Shown here piece after piece: positions 25,757-35,219 of a stretch of 64,000 nucleotides of DNA. The notes below the pieces were generated by a model. The model saw only the letters and a list, made by a program, of their open reading frames with translations. It was not told where the DNA came from and did no database searches. A program made the translations under genes and the position numbers. Every line of letters begins with the position of its first letter. Position 1 is the stretch's first letter. The DNA comes from an uncultured Bryobacteraceae bacterium (lineage in GTDB: Bacteria > Acidobacteriota > Terriglobia > Bryobacterales > Bryobacteraceae), in contig CALDSU010000008.1 of assembly GCA_937924525.1 (NCBI GenBank), positions 434,001 to 498,000 on the forward strand. The letters run 5' to 3'.

Positions 25757-26806
25757 TCAGGGAATGATGGCGGTCTTCAGATGGCCGTTATGGCTCATCA
25801 GGTGCCGCATCACTTCCAGCAGGTTGGATAGCGGTTCTTCCCGGTTGACGAAGTCGCTCGCCGTGATTCCCCGCTGGGTGACGATATCGAGGGCTTTGCG
25901 AACGTGGGCGGGCGTGTGATGGAAACTGGCCTTGCAGGTGATCTCCGAATAATGGAGCAGCGAGGTGTCCAGGCTGACCTTGCTCTCGTTCGGGCAGCCG
26001 CCGAAGAAGTTCACGGTGCCGCCGCGGCGGACCATGTCGACCGCCCAATGCCAGGTTTCCGGCTTGCCAACCGCCTCAATGGCGATATCGGCGCCGCGCC
26101 CTCCCGTCAGTTCACGGACGCGCTCGATGGGGCGCACGTTGTGCGCCGTGCTGATCAGTTCGTCGGCGCCCATGGCTTGGGCGCGTTCGAGTTGCTTCTT
26201 GCGGCGGCCAATGGCGATCACCCGGGCGCCGAACAGCTTGGCCAGCCGCACAAACATCAGGCCGATGGGACCGAGGCCGATGATGGTTACGGTATCGCCC
26301 GCCCGGACGCCGGTCTCCTCCAGGCCGCGCAGCACACATGCCAGCGGCTCAATCAGCGCCGCGTCATGATAGCTCACCGTTTCCGGGATCACGTACGTGT
26401 TCCGTTCCACAATGCGACCGGGAATGCGGATGAATTCGGCGTACGCGCCATTGTTAAACAGGAGGTCCTCACAGAGGTTCTGGAGGTCCCTCTGGCAGAA
26501 GAAACACTGGTTGCAGGGAGCCGAATTGGCGGCCACCACCCGATCGCCCACCCGGAAGCGGGTCACGGCCTCACCCGCGGCGACGACGTCCCCGGCCAGC
26601 TCGTGGCCGAAAACCGCCGGCGGGACGATCATCCGGGCATGGTAGCCGCGGCGAAACACCTTCACGTCGGTACCGCAGGTCAGAGCGACGCGTACGCGCA
26701 CGAGCAGATCAGACGGGCCGATGGCAGGCACCGCCACCGGTTCAATCTGCAAATGCTCGCGGCCGTACAGGACGGCAGCCATCATCTGGCTTTTCACTGT
26801 GAACAC
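25757..26806 (-). CDS. Zinc-dependent medium-chain dehydrogenase in the hopanoid operon
   Basis: A 349-residue MDR alcohol dehydrogenase. The GTG start at 26806 is used; an ATG at 26785 (MMAAVLYGREHL) is a plausible shorter start. Catalytic zinc ligands lie in ALTCGTDVKV and VFGHELAG; the structural zinc site is the four-Cys CNQCFFCQRDLQNLC. The Rossmann segment is IIGLGPIGLMFVRLAKLFG. It resembles sorbitol/threonine dehydrogenase-type enzymes and oxidises or reduces polyols with NAD(P). It overlaps the next dehydrogenase by 13 bp and sits between hpnG and hpnC, so a role in hopanoid side-chain chemistry is possible but unproven. Confidence 0.87.
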   Translation of the reverse strand: MFTVKSQMMAAVLYGREHLQIEPVAVPAIGPSDLLVRVRVALTCGTDVKVFRRGYHARMIVPPAVFGHELAGDVVAAGEAVTRFRVGDRVVAANSAPCNQCFFCQRDLQNLCEDLLFNNGAYAEFIRIPGRIVERNTYVIPETVSYHDAALIEPLACVLRGLEETGVRAGDTVTIIGLGPIGLMFVRLAKLFGARVIAIGRRKKQLERAQAMGADELISTAHNVRPIERVRELTGGRGADIAIEAVGKPETWHWAVDMVRRGGTVNFFGGCPNESKVSLDTSLLHYSEITCKASFHHTPAHVRKALDIVTQRGITASDFVNREEPLSNLLEVMRHLMSHNGHLKTAIIP

Positions 26807-27852
26807 CTCTGAGGACGAACAATAATCTTCATCGATTGACCGTCAGGACGCAAAGCCATCTGGAAGCCCCGACCGATTTCCTCGAGGCTAACCCGATGAG
26901 AAATCAAGGCTTCAATCGGAAGTTGTCCGTTGAAGACCAGGTTTGCCGCCTCGGACTGAAGATCGATGGAGGCGCTGTAACACCCAATCAACGCCCGTTC
27001 CTCCTTACAGATGCTACCACCGGACAACTCGATTCGCTCCCGGTCAGAGGTTTGGGCGAACAGCAAAATCCTGGCGCCGGGGCGGGAGCAGGCCACCGCC
27101 TGCTCCACAATGCCGGGCGCGGAAGCCGCGATAATCACCTGATCGGCGCCGCGGCCCTCGGTGCGCTCGCCCAACCGCCGGCGCAGGTCGGCGGATCGAG
27201 GGTCCCAGGCTTCCCGCGCGCCGCAGCGCACCGAAAGCTCGCGCCGGAACGGCAAGGTGTCCGTCGCGTAAGTGGCCGCCCCGCGCCGGTGCAGCAGCAT
27301 GGTGAACAGCAATCCGATCGGGCCCTGCCCCAACACGGCCACCGTGTCGCCGGGCTGCGGATCAAGTTGGACCACCGCTTTCAGGCAGGTATTGAGCGGC
27401 TCCACAAAGCAGGCGCGGTCGAACGGCACGCCGTCGGGAATCTTTTCCACACCGCGGGCCACAATCCAATCCATCACCCGCACATACTCGGCGAAGCCGC
27501 CGCCGGCGGGTTCAAAACCGGCCGTGACCCCGACCTTCTTGTACGTCTCGCACTGCGCGTACACTTTGCGGCGGCAGTAAAAGCACGCCAGACAGGGCAC
27601 GTGGTGGAACACCACGACGCGATCGCCGGGGGCGAAGGCCGTCACGCCGCGGCCGGCCGCCACGACGGTGCCGGCCGTCTCATGCCCGTACACGCGCGGG
27701 GCGGGCAGCAGGTCGTATTCGATCTTCTTCAGATCGGTGTGGCAGATGCCGCACGATTCGACGCGGACCAGCAGTTCGCCAGGCCCGACCGGTGGCACCG
27801 GAATGGACTGCACCCGTACGGTGCGGTTGCCTTCATAGACCGCCGCCCGCAT
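26794..27852 (-). CDS. Second zinc-dependent medium-chain dehydrogenase in the hopanoid operon
   Basis: 352 residues from the ATG at 27852 (MRAAVYEGNRTVRV), chosen as the family start; upstream sequence in frame is not coding-like. Catalytic zinc site SCGICHTDL and YGHETAG; structural four-Cys site CLACFYCRRKVYAQC; Rossmann motif AVLGQGPIGLLFTMLLHRRG. The two dehydrogenases are clearly paralogous yet diverged, so they may act on two related steps or form one heteromeric enzyme. The gene lies 31 bp downstream of hpnG in the operon. Its substrate cannot be told from sequence. Confidence 0.87.
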   Translation of the reverse strand: MRAAVYEGNRTVRVQSIPVPPVGPGELLVRVESCGICHTDLKKIEYDLLPAPRVYGHETAGTVVAAGRGVTAFAPGDRVVVFHHVPCLACFYCRRKVYAQCETYKKVGVTAGFEPAGGGFAEYVRVMDWIVARGVEKIPDGVPFDRACFVEPLNTCLKAVVQLDPQPGDTVAVLGQGPIGLLFTMLLHRRGAATYATDTLPFRRELSVRCGAREAWDPRSADLRRRLGERTEGRGADQVIIAASAPGIVEQAVACSRPGARILLFAQTSDRERIELSGGSICKEERALIGCYSASIDLQSEAANLVFNGQLPIEALISHRVSLEEIGRGFQMALRPDGQSMKIIVRPQRCSQ

Positions 27853-27883
27853 CGTTTGGGGCAAGCTACTCGGCGGCCCGGAT

Positions 27884-28591
27884 TCAGAATCGGCAGTCAG
27901 CAAGAAAGTCTCCCAGGCTTCGCGCTGCCTTCGCACTCTGGCGGCGCAACCGAAGCAACTCCGCAGGACCCCGTACCGGCTGGCGCAGCGCTTGCCACAC
28001 GAGGCGCGCCTCGCTGATACGGCCGTCGGGCCGGCGCGCGCCATTCAGATCGAGACAAAAATCCTCCGACGCCAGATCGCTGACCGAGCGGACACAAAAA
28101 AAGGGCACGTTCCATTGTCGCACTAGCGGAACCAGTCCCGCAGCTTCCATTTCGACGGCCATCGCTCCCGAGGCCGCCAGACGCCGCTTTTCGCCGGCGC
28201 TGGCGACCACGCGATCCAGCGACAAGACCGGACCGGCGTGAAACCCGCGAGCGGCGGCAGGCAGCGGTAGGGGCAGGGGTTCACCCGCGCCGCGCAACTC
28301 GGTCGCCGCGACGATGGCGCCAACGGGCAAGCTCGCCTGGAGCGCCCCACAGAATCCCGTGCTGACCACGACCGCGCGGCCGCCCTGCCCATGCAGGAAC
28401 CTCAACGCCTCGGCCGCCCGCCGCGGCCCCGCCCCGTTGGCCGCCATCCAGACCGCGCGGCCCTGCAGTTCGCCTTTTCGGAGCCAGTCCAGCGGACCGG
28501 CCATCCTCCGCACGCCGCGGCAGTGGCGCAGCAGGCCCGCGAATTCGCGCGGATCGGCCGCCACCAGCCAAAGCTCCCTGCCCTCGCCCAT
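27884..28591 (-). CDS. hpnG: Hopanoid-associated phosphorylase/nucleosidase HpnG
   Basis: A 235-residue PNP/UDP phosphorylase-like protein. HpnG removes adenine from adenosylhopane to give the ribosyl/phosphoribosyl hopane on the route to bacteriohopanetetrol. Segments matching the fold are VVSTGFCGALQASLPVGAIVAATEL, AVEMEAAGLVPLV (the Glu that contacts the ribose) and FFCVRSVSDLASEDF. The ATG at 28591 directly abuts the hpnA stop with no gap. The length is normal for the family. Confidence 0.85.
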   Translation of the reverse strand: MGEGRELWLVAADPREFAGLLRHCRGVRRMAGPLDWLRKGELQGRAVWMAANGAGPRRAAEALRFLHGQGGRAVVVSTGFCGALQASLPVGAIVAATELRGAGEPLPLPLPAAARGFHAGPVLSLDRVVASAGEKRRLAASGAMAVEMEAAGLVPLVRQWNVPFFCVRSVSDLASEDFCLDLNGARRPDGRISEARLVWQALRQPVRGPAELLRLRRQSAKAARSLGDFLADCRF

Positions 28592-29563
28592 CTACACCAA
28601 GCCTTTGGCACGGAACCACTCGACGGCTCGCAGCAAAGCGTCGTCCACGGGGCCGGGCGCGTAGCCGAGTTCCCTGGCGGCTTTGGCATGCGAGACCCAC
28701 ATCTTTTTCCTTGCCATCCGGACGGCGTCCAGGGGAACCCGGGGGGGAATTCCGGTCCAGTTGGCCAAAGCCGTGGAAATCCAGCCTGCCAGGAAGGCCA
28801 CCGCATGGGGCAGCCGGATGCGGGGCGCGGCGCCGCCCGTCAGCCGCGCCAGGCGCTCAAGGATCTCGGCCAGGGTGAGGTTGGCGGCGCCCAGGATGTA
28901 GCGCTCACCGCGACGGCCACGTTCGGCGGCCAGCAGATGCCCCCTGGCGACGTCGCGCACGTCCACCAAGTTCAAGCCGGTATCGACGAACGCCGGCAGG
29001 GCGCCGCGCAGGTAGTCGAGAATGATCTTCCCGGTCGGGGTGGGTTTGAAGTCGTGATCTCCCACTGGCGCGGTCGGGTTGACCACCACCAGATCCACGC
29101 GGGGCGCATACTCCAGCGCCAACCGCTCGGCCAGGAATTTTGAGCGCTTGTAGGCGCCCGTCATGTCCTCGACCGACACCGGCTGGGCCTCGTCGCCGAC
29201 GCCGTCCGGGGGCACGCCGATGCAACCCACCGTGCTCGTGTAAACCACCCGCTCGACGCCGGCGGAACAAGCCGCCTCCAGCATGTGGCGGGTCCCCTCG
29301 ACGTTGGACTCGTACAGCTCGCGCGGCTGTTTCGCCCAGAGCCGGTAGTCGGCGGCCACGTGAAAAACCAACGCGCATCCGGCGACAGCTCGCCCCACAG
29401 AGGCAGGCTCGCGCAAATCTCCGGCGACCGGCTCCACCTCGAGCTCGCGGACGCGGCTCAAGGGCCGGACCAGGGCGCGCACCGGATAGCCGGCTTCCGT
29501 CAGCAGGCGGGCGACATGCCAGCCGACGAATCCCGAAGCTCCCGTGACCAGGACCGGCCGCAA
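28592..29563 (-). CDS. hpnA: Hopanoid-associated sugar epimerase HpnA
   Basis: 323 residues, NAD-dependent epimerase/dehydratase family, from a TTG start at 29563. Markers: the NAD motif VTGASGFVGWHVARLL, FHVAADYRLWAKQP, the TSTVGCIG segment, YKRSKFLAE (YxxxK), VVVNPTAPVGDHDFKPTPTG and FVDTGLNLVDVRDVARGHLL, which are characteristic of the HpnA subgroup. HpnA is regularly found in hopanoid clusters but its reaction is not established. It is 7 bp after hpnH and abuts hpnG. Confidence 0.92.
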   Translation of the reverse strand: MRPVLVTGASGFVGWHVARLLTEAGYPVRALVRPLSRVRELEVEPVAGDLREPASVGRAVAGCALVFHVAADYRLWAKQPRELYESNVEGTRHMLEAACSAGVERVVYTSTVGCIGVPPDGVGDEAQPVSVEDMTGAYKRSKFLAERLALEYAPRVDLVVVNPTAPVGDHDFKPTPTGKIILDYLRGALPAFVDTGLNLVDVRDVARGHLLAAERGRRGERYILGAANLTLAEILERLARLTGGAAPRIRLPHAVAFLAGWISTALANWTGIPPRVPLDAVRMARKKMWVSHAKAARELGYAPGPVDDALLRAVEWFRAKGLV

Positions 29564-29570
29564 GGCGGCG

Positions 29571-30692
29571 TCACCGGATCGCCCAGCTCAGCATTTTGAA
29601 GCTGTCCGCCAGGGTCGTGTTCACCCCAAGGGCGGCGGAGGGCTCATAGCCGCAGTGCACCATGCAGTGCTCGCAGCGCGGGTCGCCGTTCCCGGCGCCG
29701 TACCGCTCCCAGGGCGTTTTCGTCATCAACTCTTCGAACGTCTTGTAGTGGGCGTCGGTGATCAGGTAGCAAGGGCCCTTCCAGCCCTTCACGTTGTAGG
29801 TGGGATTCCCCCACGCCGTGCAGGGCAGATCGCGCTCGCCGCGGAGGAATTCCAGGTAGACCGGAGTCTGGTTGAGCTTGAACCGCTTCAGGAGCTTAGC
29901 GGCCTCGCGGAATTTCTCGTGGACCTCCTCGCGGGTCATGAAAATCTCGCGGTCGTTGACCGCGGAGTAACCGTAGGCCGGCGACAACTGGTGGCCATCC
30001 ACCCCGAATTGCTCCAGGTACTCGAACAATTCGGCGATCTCCCGCATATCCGTTTCCTTGTACACCGTAGTGTTGGTGCACACCAGGAACCCGGCCGCCT
30101 TGGCGGCCTGGATGCCCTCGATGGCCTCGCGGAAAACGCCCTTGCGCTCGACGGCGAGATCATGCGTCCGCTCCATGCCGTCGAGGTGCACGTTGAAGAA
30201 AAAGCGCCGGTCCGGCTGGAATTCGTGCAGCCGCTTGCGGATGAACATGCCGTTCGTGCACAGGTAGATGTGCTTGTTCCGCGCCAGAATGCCCGCGGTC
30301 AGCTCCCCGATTTGTGGGTACATCATCGGTTCACCGCCGCAGATCGAGACCATGGGCGCGCCGCATTCGTCCACCGCGGCCAGGCATTCTTCCAGCGGCA
30401 CGCGCTCTGTGATCGTGGATTCGTATTCGCGGATGCGCCCGCAGCCGGTGCAAGTCAGATTGCAGGCGTGCAGCGGCTCCAGCATCAGCACCACGGGAAA
30501 CCGTTTCTTCATCAAGGGATGCGGCTCTCGCTCCCCCCCCTCGGCCGGCAGGCGATCGGGCAGAATCCGGAAGGGATTCGCCGCATCCGCCTCGGCCGTG
30601 CGCACATCCACTTGCCATTCCGGCCGGGGCCGCACCTTGTTGCGCAAGATATACCCGGCCATTCCGACCGTCATCGACAAAGGGAATCTCAT
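29571..30692 (-). CDS. hpnH: Radical SAM adenosylhopane synthase HpnH
   Basis: A 373-residue radical SAM enzyme that adds a 5'-deoxyadenosyl group to diploptene to form adenosylhopane. The [4Fe-4S]/SAM motif is Cys77-x3-Cys81-x2-Cys84 in LHACNLTCTGCG. Other HpnH markers are PMVSICGGEPMMYPQIGEL, FNVHLDGMERTHD, HQLSPAYGYSAVND and the C-terminal GNGDPRCEHCMVHCGYEPSA, with three more Cys that may bind a second cluster. The start overlaps the shc stop by 4 bp (ATGA). Length and motifs fit the family closely. Confidence 0.95.
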   Translation of the reverse strand: MRFPLSMTVGMAGYILRNKVRPRPEWQVDVRTAEADAANPFRILPDRLPAEGGEREPHPLMKKRFPVVLMLEPLHACNLTCTGCGRIREYESTITERVPLEECLAAVDECGAPMVSICGGEPMMYPQIGELTAGILARNKHIYLCTNGMFIRKRLHEFQPDRRFFFNVHLDGMERTHDLAVERKGVFREAIEGIQAAKAAGFLVCTNTTVYKETDMREIAELFEYLEQFGVDGHQLSPAYGYSAVNDREIFMTREEVHEKFREAAKLLKRFKLNQTPVYLEFLRGERDLPCTAWGNPTYNVKGWKGPCYLITDAHYKTFEELMTKTPWERYGAGNGDPRCEHCMVHCGYEPSAALGVNTTLADSFKMLSWAIR

Positions 30693-32623
30693 AGGCGATC
30701 CAAGGTGGAACCGGCTTTCGTCTTTTGATAGGCAGCCAGCGCCATCAGCGGGAAATAATCCCGGTAATAGTGGTATGTCAGGTAGAAGACCTTCGGGAAA
30801 CCGGTGCCGGTAGCCAGGTCTTCGTCCCAGGAGCCGTCCGACTTCTGCGTACGGACCAGATAGTCGACGCCGCGGCGCACGCTCTCGCTGGCGGCATCGC
30901 CGCCGGCGAGCAAGCCGAGCACCGCCCAGGCGGTCTGGGAAGGCGTGCTGGCGGCCGGTACGAACTCGTCCGCGTTATAGCTCTGGCAGCTTTCGCCCCA
31001 GCCGCCGTCGGCGTTCTGCACCGAGCGCAGCCACTCGGTGGCCCGCAGCATGTGGACTTCACGATCGCTTTCGCCCGCCGCGCGCAGACCCCGGAGCGCG
31101 AAGCAGGTGCCGTAGAGGAAGGCGACCCCCCAACGGCCATACCAACTGCCGTCCGGACGCTGCCGCCGCACCAGGTAGTCCACGCCGCGCCGCAGCGCGG
31201 GGTGATGGCCGGCGATCCCGTGGGCCGCCAGCCCTTCCAGCACCCGCCCCGTAATGTCGGGACAGGTGGGATCCAACATCGCATTGTGGTCCGCGAAGGG
31301 GACGTCGCTCAAGAACTCCCAATCGTTGTCGGCGTCGAACGCCGCCCAGCCGCCATCCCGGCTCTGCATGGCCAGCAGCCAGTTCACCGCCCGCCGGATA
31401 CACGCCTGCTGGCGCGGCCGGTCCGGGCTGCGCGCGTGCGCCAGCGCCAACAGCACCATCGCCGTGTCGTCGATATCGGGATAGAACTCGTTGTGGTACT
31501 CGAACGCCCAGCCGGAAGGCTCCACGTTGGGGCGCACTACAGCCCAGTCGCCCCGGCGGCGGATCTCGCGGTTCAGCAACCAGTCCGCGGAGCGTTCCAG
31601 GGTTTGCCGCGCGGCGCTGCCCCCCTCGCCCAGCGCGAACGCCGTGATCGCCGTGTCCCACACCGGCGAAAAACATGGCTGGAAAAAGAAGCGCTGCCCA
31701 TCGTCCACCAGCAGGCGGAAAAACTGCTTCTTCGCTTCCACCAGCAGCGGATGGTCCTCCGGATAACCAAGCGTTTGCAGCGCCATGATGGCGTACATCA
31801 TCGGCGGATAGATGGCGCCGAGCCCATCCGATCCCTCGAAGCGCTCGATCATCCATTGCTCGCAGCGGCGGATCGCCTTCTGGCGGATGGCGCGCGAGCC
31901 GTGCCGCTCCCACCACTTCAGAAACTTGTCGGCGGTCAGAAAGAAATTCCGCCAGCTAAAAAAGCGGTCCGCCTTACGGAACGCCGGACTGACATCCGGC
32001 CGGAACAGTTCCTGTAGGGAGAACCCGGCCGGCACGGGCCGCCGCGGGTTGGGCGCGTGCACCAGCGCCAGTGAGATCACGATCGCGCGCGTCCACGAGG
32101 ACATCCGATAGATAAAGTTCCCCAGCAGGATAAACTCGGGAGGAATCGAAGGGACGTGCTCGCGCGGATACAGGTCGAATAGGCTGAGGTTGATCTTGAC
32201 GTAGCTGTTGGCCGATTGAATGCCGCCGAGCGCGAGAATGCGCTCGCGCAACCGGGTCATGGCCGGGTTATCCGCCGGCACGCCAGCCACTTTCAGGGCG
32301 AAGTACGCCTTGACGGAAGCGCTGACATCCGCGGGGCCCTGAGGATGGATGTTGAACCCGCCGTCGGGAAGCTGCCGGGCGAGAATCGAGCGGACTGCGC
32401 GGTCGATCCGGGTGCGATCCGGAGGATTCCAGGACGCTCCCTCGGGGGGATGCATCCATAATTCCAGCAGAATGTAGTCGGATTCCAGCGTGGTATCCGC
32501 GGTCAGTTCCGCGCACCAGTGCCCGTCCTCCCTCTGGAGCGAAACCAGAAAGTCGGAAGCCGCCCGGACTGCCCGGGCGACCGAAACCGACCGGAGATCT
32601 TGAACATCAAGCGTGGGACTCAT
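30689..32623 (-). CDS. shc: Squalene-hopene cyclase
   Basis: 644 residues from the ATG at 32623 (MSPTLDVQDLRS); sequence in frame further upstream is not coding-like. The membrane-associated enzyme cyclises squalene to hopene/hopanol. Present are the catalytic acid motif DIDDTAM near residue 383, several QW repeats (e.g. QLPDGGFN, QSRDGGWAAFD, QRPDGSWYGRWG, QNADGGWGES) and FSWRNFFLTADKFLKWWE in the middle. It overlaps ispH by 4 bp upstream and hpnH by 4 bp downstream. Confidence 0.97.
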   Translation of the reverse strand: MSPTLDVQDLRSVSVARAVRAASDFLVSLQREDGHWCAELTADTTLESDYILLELWMHPPEGASWNPPDRTRIDRAVRSILARQLPDGGFNIHPQGPADVSASVKAYFALKVAGVPADNPAMTRLRERILALGGIQSANSYVKINLSLFDLYPREHVPSIPPEFILLGNFIYRMSSWTRAIVISLALVHAPNPRRPVPAGFSLQELFRPDVSPAFRKADRFFSWRNFFLTADKFLKWWERHGSRAIRQKAIRRCEQWMIERFEGSDGLGAIYPPMMYAIMALQTLGYPEDHPLLVEAKKQFFRLLVDDGQRFFFQPCFSPVWDTAITAFALGEGGSAARQTLERSADWLLNREIRRRGDWAVVRPNVEPSGWAFEYHNEFYPDIDDTAMVLLALAHARSPDRPRQQACIRRAVNWLLAMQSRDGGWAAFDADNDWEFLSDVPFADHNAMLDPTCPDITGRVLEGLAAHGIAGHHPALRRGVDYLVRRQRPDGSWYGRWGVAFLYGTCFALRGLRAAGESDREVHMLRATEWLRSVQNADGGWGESCQSYNADEFVPAASTPSQTAWAVLGLLAGGDAASESVRRGVDYLVRTQKSDGSWDEDLATGTGFPKVFYLTYHYYRDYFPLMALAAYQKTKAGSTLDRL

Positions 32624-33612
32624 GGAAGGCCAATGGAATGGAGCCTGGCGGCTCCTTTCAACTCGGAGGGCAGCGAGAAACGGACGTCCTCGTCCACCAA
32701 CTCGATTTCTTCCAGCGTGAGGAAGCCGTGCGCGCGAAGGTACGCGATGAGCTGCTGCACCAGGTTTTCGGGCGCCGAGGCTCCGGCCGTGACGGCCACC
32801 GAGCGGACCCCGTCGAGCCACGCCTCATCCACCTGGCTGGCGTCGTCCACCAGGAACGAGCGGACCCCCGCTTTTTCGCAAACCTCCACCAGGCGCTTCG
32901 AATTGGAACTGTTCTGCGAACCCACCACCAGCAACAACTGACAAAACGGCGCCACGGCCTTTACCGCCATTTGCCGGTTCTCCGTGGCGTAGCAAATATC
33001 CTGGGCGGGCGGTCCCTGCATGCGCGGAAACCGCTCCCGCAGTTTGGCGATGATGTCGCGCGTTTCATCGAGGCTCAGCGTGGTCTGCGTCAAATAAACC
33101 ACGCGGTCCGGGTCCGGCACGCGCACCTGTTCGGCGTCCTCGACCGTTTCCACCAGGATAGTCCGGTCCGGAGCTTCCCCCAGGGTGCCTTCCACTTCCT
33201 CGTGGTCGCGATGGCCGATCAGGAGAATCGTATAGCCCTCCCGCGCGTATTTCACCGCCTCCAGATGGACCTTGGTGACGAGCGGGCAGGTGGCGTCAAT
33301 GACGTTCAGCCCGCGCGCTTTGGCCTGCTGACGCACGGCTGGAGACACGCCGTGCGCGCTGAAAATCGCCCGTGCTCCGAAGGGCACTTCCTGCAATTCG
33401 TCGACAAACACCGCGCCCAACTGGCGCAATTCGTCGACCACGTGTTTGTTGTGGACGATCTCCTTGCGCACATAGATGGGCGGACCGAAGGCATCCAGCG
33501 CAATCCGCACCACGTCTATCGCCCGCACCACGCCGGCGCAAAACCCCCGTGGTTTCAGCAGAAAGATCTTGCGTTCGGCGCCGTTGTTGGGCGCGAAAGG
33601 CTTCAGCGGCAT
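32620..33612 (-). CDS. ispH: 4-hydroxy-3-methylbut-2-enyl diphosphate reductase
   Basis: 330 residues. IspH/LytB makes IPP and DMAPP in the last step of the MEP pathway. Conserved Cys ligands of its Fe-S cluster lie in PRGFCAGVVRA (Cys25), DATCPLV and PAQDICYATENRQ; other signatures are VYVRKEIVHN-like VRKEIVHNKHVV, IFSAHGVSP, VGSQNSSNSKRL and VTAGASAPENLV. It is the first gene of the hopanoid operon and overlaps shc by 4 bp, which ties precursor supply to hopanoid synthesis. Confidence 0.95.
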   Translation of the reverse strand: MPLKPFAPNNGAERKIFLLKPRGFCAGVVRAIDVVRIALDAFGPPIYVRKEIVHNKHVVDELRQLGAVFVDELQEVPFGARAIFSAHGVSPAVRQQAKARGLNVIDATCPLVTKVHLEAVKYAREGYTILLIGHRDHEEVEGTLGEAPDRTILVETVEDAEQVRVPDPDRVVYLTQTTLSLDETRDIIAKLRERFPRMQGPPAQDICYATENRQMAVKAVAPFCQLLLVVGSQNSSNSKRLVEVCEKAGVRSFLVDDASQVDEAWLDGVRSVAVTAGASAPENLVQQLIAYLRAHGFLTLEEIELVDEDVRFSLPSELKGAARLHSIGLP

Positions 33613-33629
33613 AAGGCAGGACGCTTATT

Positions 33630-33635
33630 AGTATA
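33630..33635 (-). promoter_or_regulatory. Possible -10 element of the hopanoid operon
   Basis: On the minus strand a TATACT hexamer lies 18 bases before the ispH ATG, in the only AT-rich patch of this gap. No good -35 partner is visible 16-18 bases upstream, so the call is weak. Confidence 0.3.
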
Positions 33636-33796
33636 GCAGCCGCGTCCCGCAGGCAGCCCGAAAGTCCCTGGGTCACGCAAGATGAGGCCGACCCCAGTGG
33701 ACACGGGCGAGCGAAGGCGTCCCCGCCCGGAGGGCCAGCCGGGTATCGGCGCGCGGACCAGATCTGGACGAGCTTCGGCGCGCGCGCTGGACCCCA

Positions 33797-33991
33797 TCAA
33801 GCGGACGGGGGGGCGCCGTGCCTGGCGGCGACGCGGACGATCACATCAAGTTTTTCGCGGATCAGGTCGGCGGCGGCGGCCGCCGCCAGAGAGGATTTCC
33901 TCTTTGAGGTCTCTCGCCCCTTAACCGTTGGCTTGGTCTCCGGTTTGCAGCCGCTCCGCTTGCATCGCCGCGGCGGACTCGGTATCGTCAT
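33797..33991 (-). CDS. Possible small protein upstream of the hopanoid operon
   Basis: A 64-codon frame from an ATG at 33991. The C-terminal half looks protein-like, with a basic patch ([20 protein letters not shown]) and a short amphipathic helix ([17 protein letters not shown]); the N-terminal half is Arg/Pro-rich and less convincing, and the ribosome-binding site is poorly spaced. No homologue is recognised. It lies in the 400-bp gap between ispH and the acyl-CoA dehydrogenase. The rest of that gap shows nothing. Confidence 0.25.
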   Translation of the reverse strand: MTIPSPPRRCKRSGCKPETKPTVKGRETSKRKSSLAAAAAADLIREKLDVIVRVAARHGAPPSA

Positions 33992-34013
33992 CCTTTCCAG
34001 GCAGGAAGAACCC

Positions 34014-35219
34014 ATGCTGTGGCCGATTTCCGCGCGCGCCCAAGACCTCCACACCCGGCTGACCGCCTTCATGGAGGAACACATTTACCCGAACGAAGCG
34101 CTGTTCTTCCGGCAGATGGACGAAGGCCCGCGCTGGAAGCCGATCCCGATTCTCGAGGAACTCAAACCGCGCGCCCGGGCCGCCGGACTGTGGAACCTGT
34201 TTCTCCCGGACAGTGAATACGGGGCTGGTCTCACCAATCTTGAGTACGCCCCCCTGTGCGAAGTGATGGGGCGCTCGTTGATGGCGCCGGACGTATTCAA
34301 CTGCAACGCGCCGGATACGGGCAACATGGAAGTGCTGGTCCGTTACGGCACGCCGGAACAGAGGAAACAGTGGCTGGAGCCGCTGCTGGCGGGCGAGATC
34401 CGCTCCTGCTTCGCGATGACCGAGCCCGACGTGGCTTCCTCCGACGCCACCAACATCCGCGCCAGCATTCGCCGGGAAGGCGATGAATACGTGCTGAACG
34501 GAGTGAAGTGGTGGCAGACCGGCGCGGGCGATCCGCGGTGCAAGCTGATCATCTTCATGGGCAAAACCCATCCCGACGCGCCACGGCACCAGCAGCAGTC
34601 GATGATCCTGGTTCCGATGGATGCGCCGGGCGTCACCGTGCGGCGCTTGCTGACCGTGATGGGGTACGACGACCCGCCGCACGGCCACGCGGAAATCTCT
34701 TTCGACAATGTCCGTGTGCCCGCGTCCAATTTGCTGCTGGGAGAAGGCCGCGGCTTCGAAATCGCGCAGGGACGCCTGGGTCCCGGCCGGATTCATCACT
34801 GCATGCGGCTGGTGGGACTGGCCGAACGGGCGCTCGAGTTCCTGTGCCGGCGCGTGCAACAGCGCGTCGCCTTCGGCAAGCCGATCGCCGAACACGGGAC
34901 CATCCGCGCCGACATCGCCGACAGCCGCATTGAAATCGAACAGGCGCGGCTGCTCACGCTGCGCGCCGCGCACCTGATGGACACCGCCGGCAATAAGGCC
35001 GCCCGGGCGGAAATCGCGATGATCAAGGTAGTGGCGCCGAACATGGCGCTCCGCGTTCTGGATCGCGCGATCCAGGCGCACGGGGCGGCCGGCCTGTGCG
35101 AGGATTTCCCGCTGGCGCGCTCCTGGGCGCTGGCCCGGACGCTGCGCCTTGCCGATGGACCCGACGAAGTGCACCGCGCATCCATCGCGCGCCTGGAACT
35201 CAAGAAACACGCGTTATGA
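34014..35219 (+). CDS. Acyl-CoA dehydrogenase family protein
   Basis: 401 residues from the ATG at 34014 with AGGAAG upstream. FAD-dependent acyl-CoA dehydrogenase layout: helical N-domain (residues 1-125), the beta-domain with [18 protein letters not shown] (FAD-binding), [13 protein letters not shown], and the C-terminal helices with [14 protein letters not shown], and [15 protein letters not shown]. The ACAD10/11-like group, which acts on long-chain or unusual acyl-CoAs, fits best. It overlaps yjbQ by 4 bp. The exact chain-length specificity cannot be read. Confidence 0.9.
   Translation: MLWPISARAQDLHTRLTAFMEEHIYPNEALFFRQMDEGPRWKPIPILEELKPRARAAGLWNLFLPDSEYGAGLTNLEYAPLCEVMGRSLMAPDVFNCNAPDTGNMEVLVRYGTPEQRKQWLEPLLAGEIRSCFAMTEPDVASSDATNIRASIRREGDEYVLNGVKWWQTGAGDPRCKLIIFMGKTHPDAPRHQQQSMILVPMDAPGVTVRRLLTVMGYDDPPHGHAEISFDNVRVPASNLLLGEGRGFEIAQGRLGPGRIHHCMRLVGLAERALEFLCRRVQQRVAFGKPIAEHGTIRADIADSRIEIEQARLLTLRAAHLMDTAGNKAARAEIAMIKVVAPNMALRVLDRAIQAHGAAGLCEDFPLARSWALARTLRLADGPDEVHRASIARLELKKHAL

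Noticed and set aside
33797-34084. Longer form of the small minus-strand frame upstream of the hopanoid operon, starting at 34084
   Set aside because: The longer start runs opposite the acyl-CoA dehydrogenase start and its extra residues look random; only the shorter 64-codon version is kept, at low confidence.
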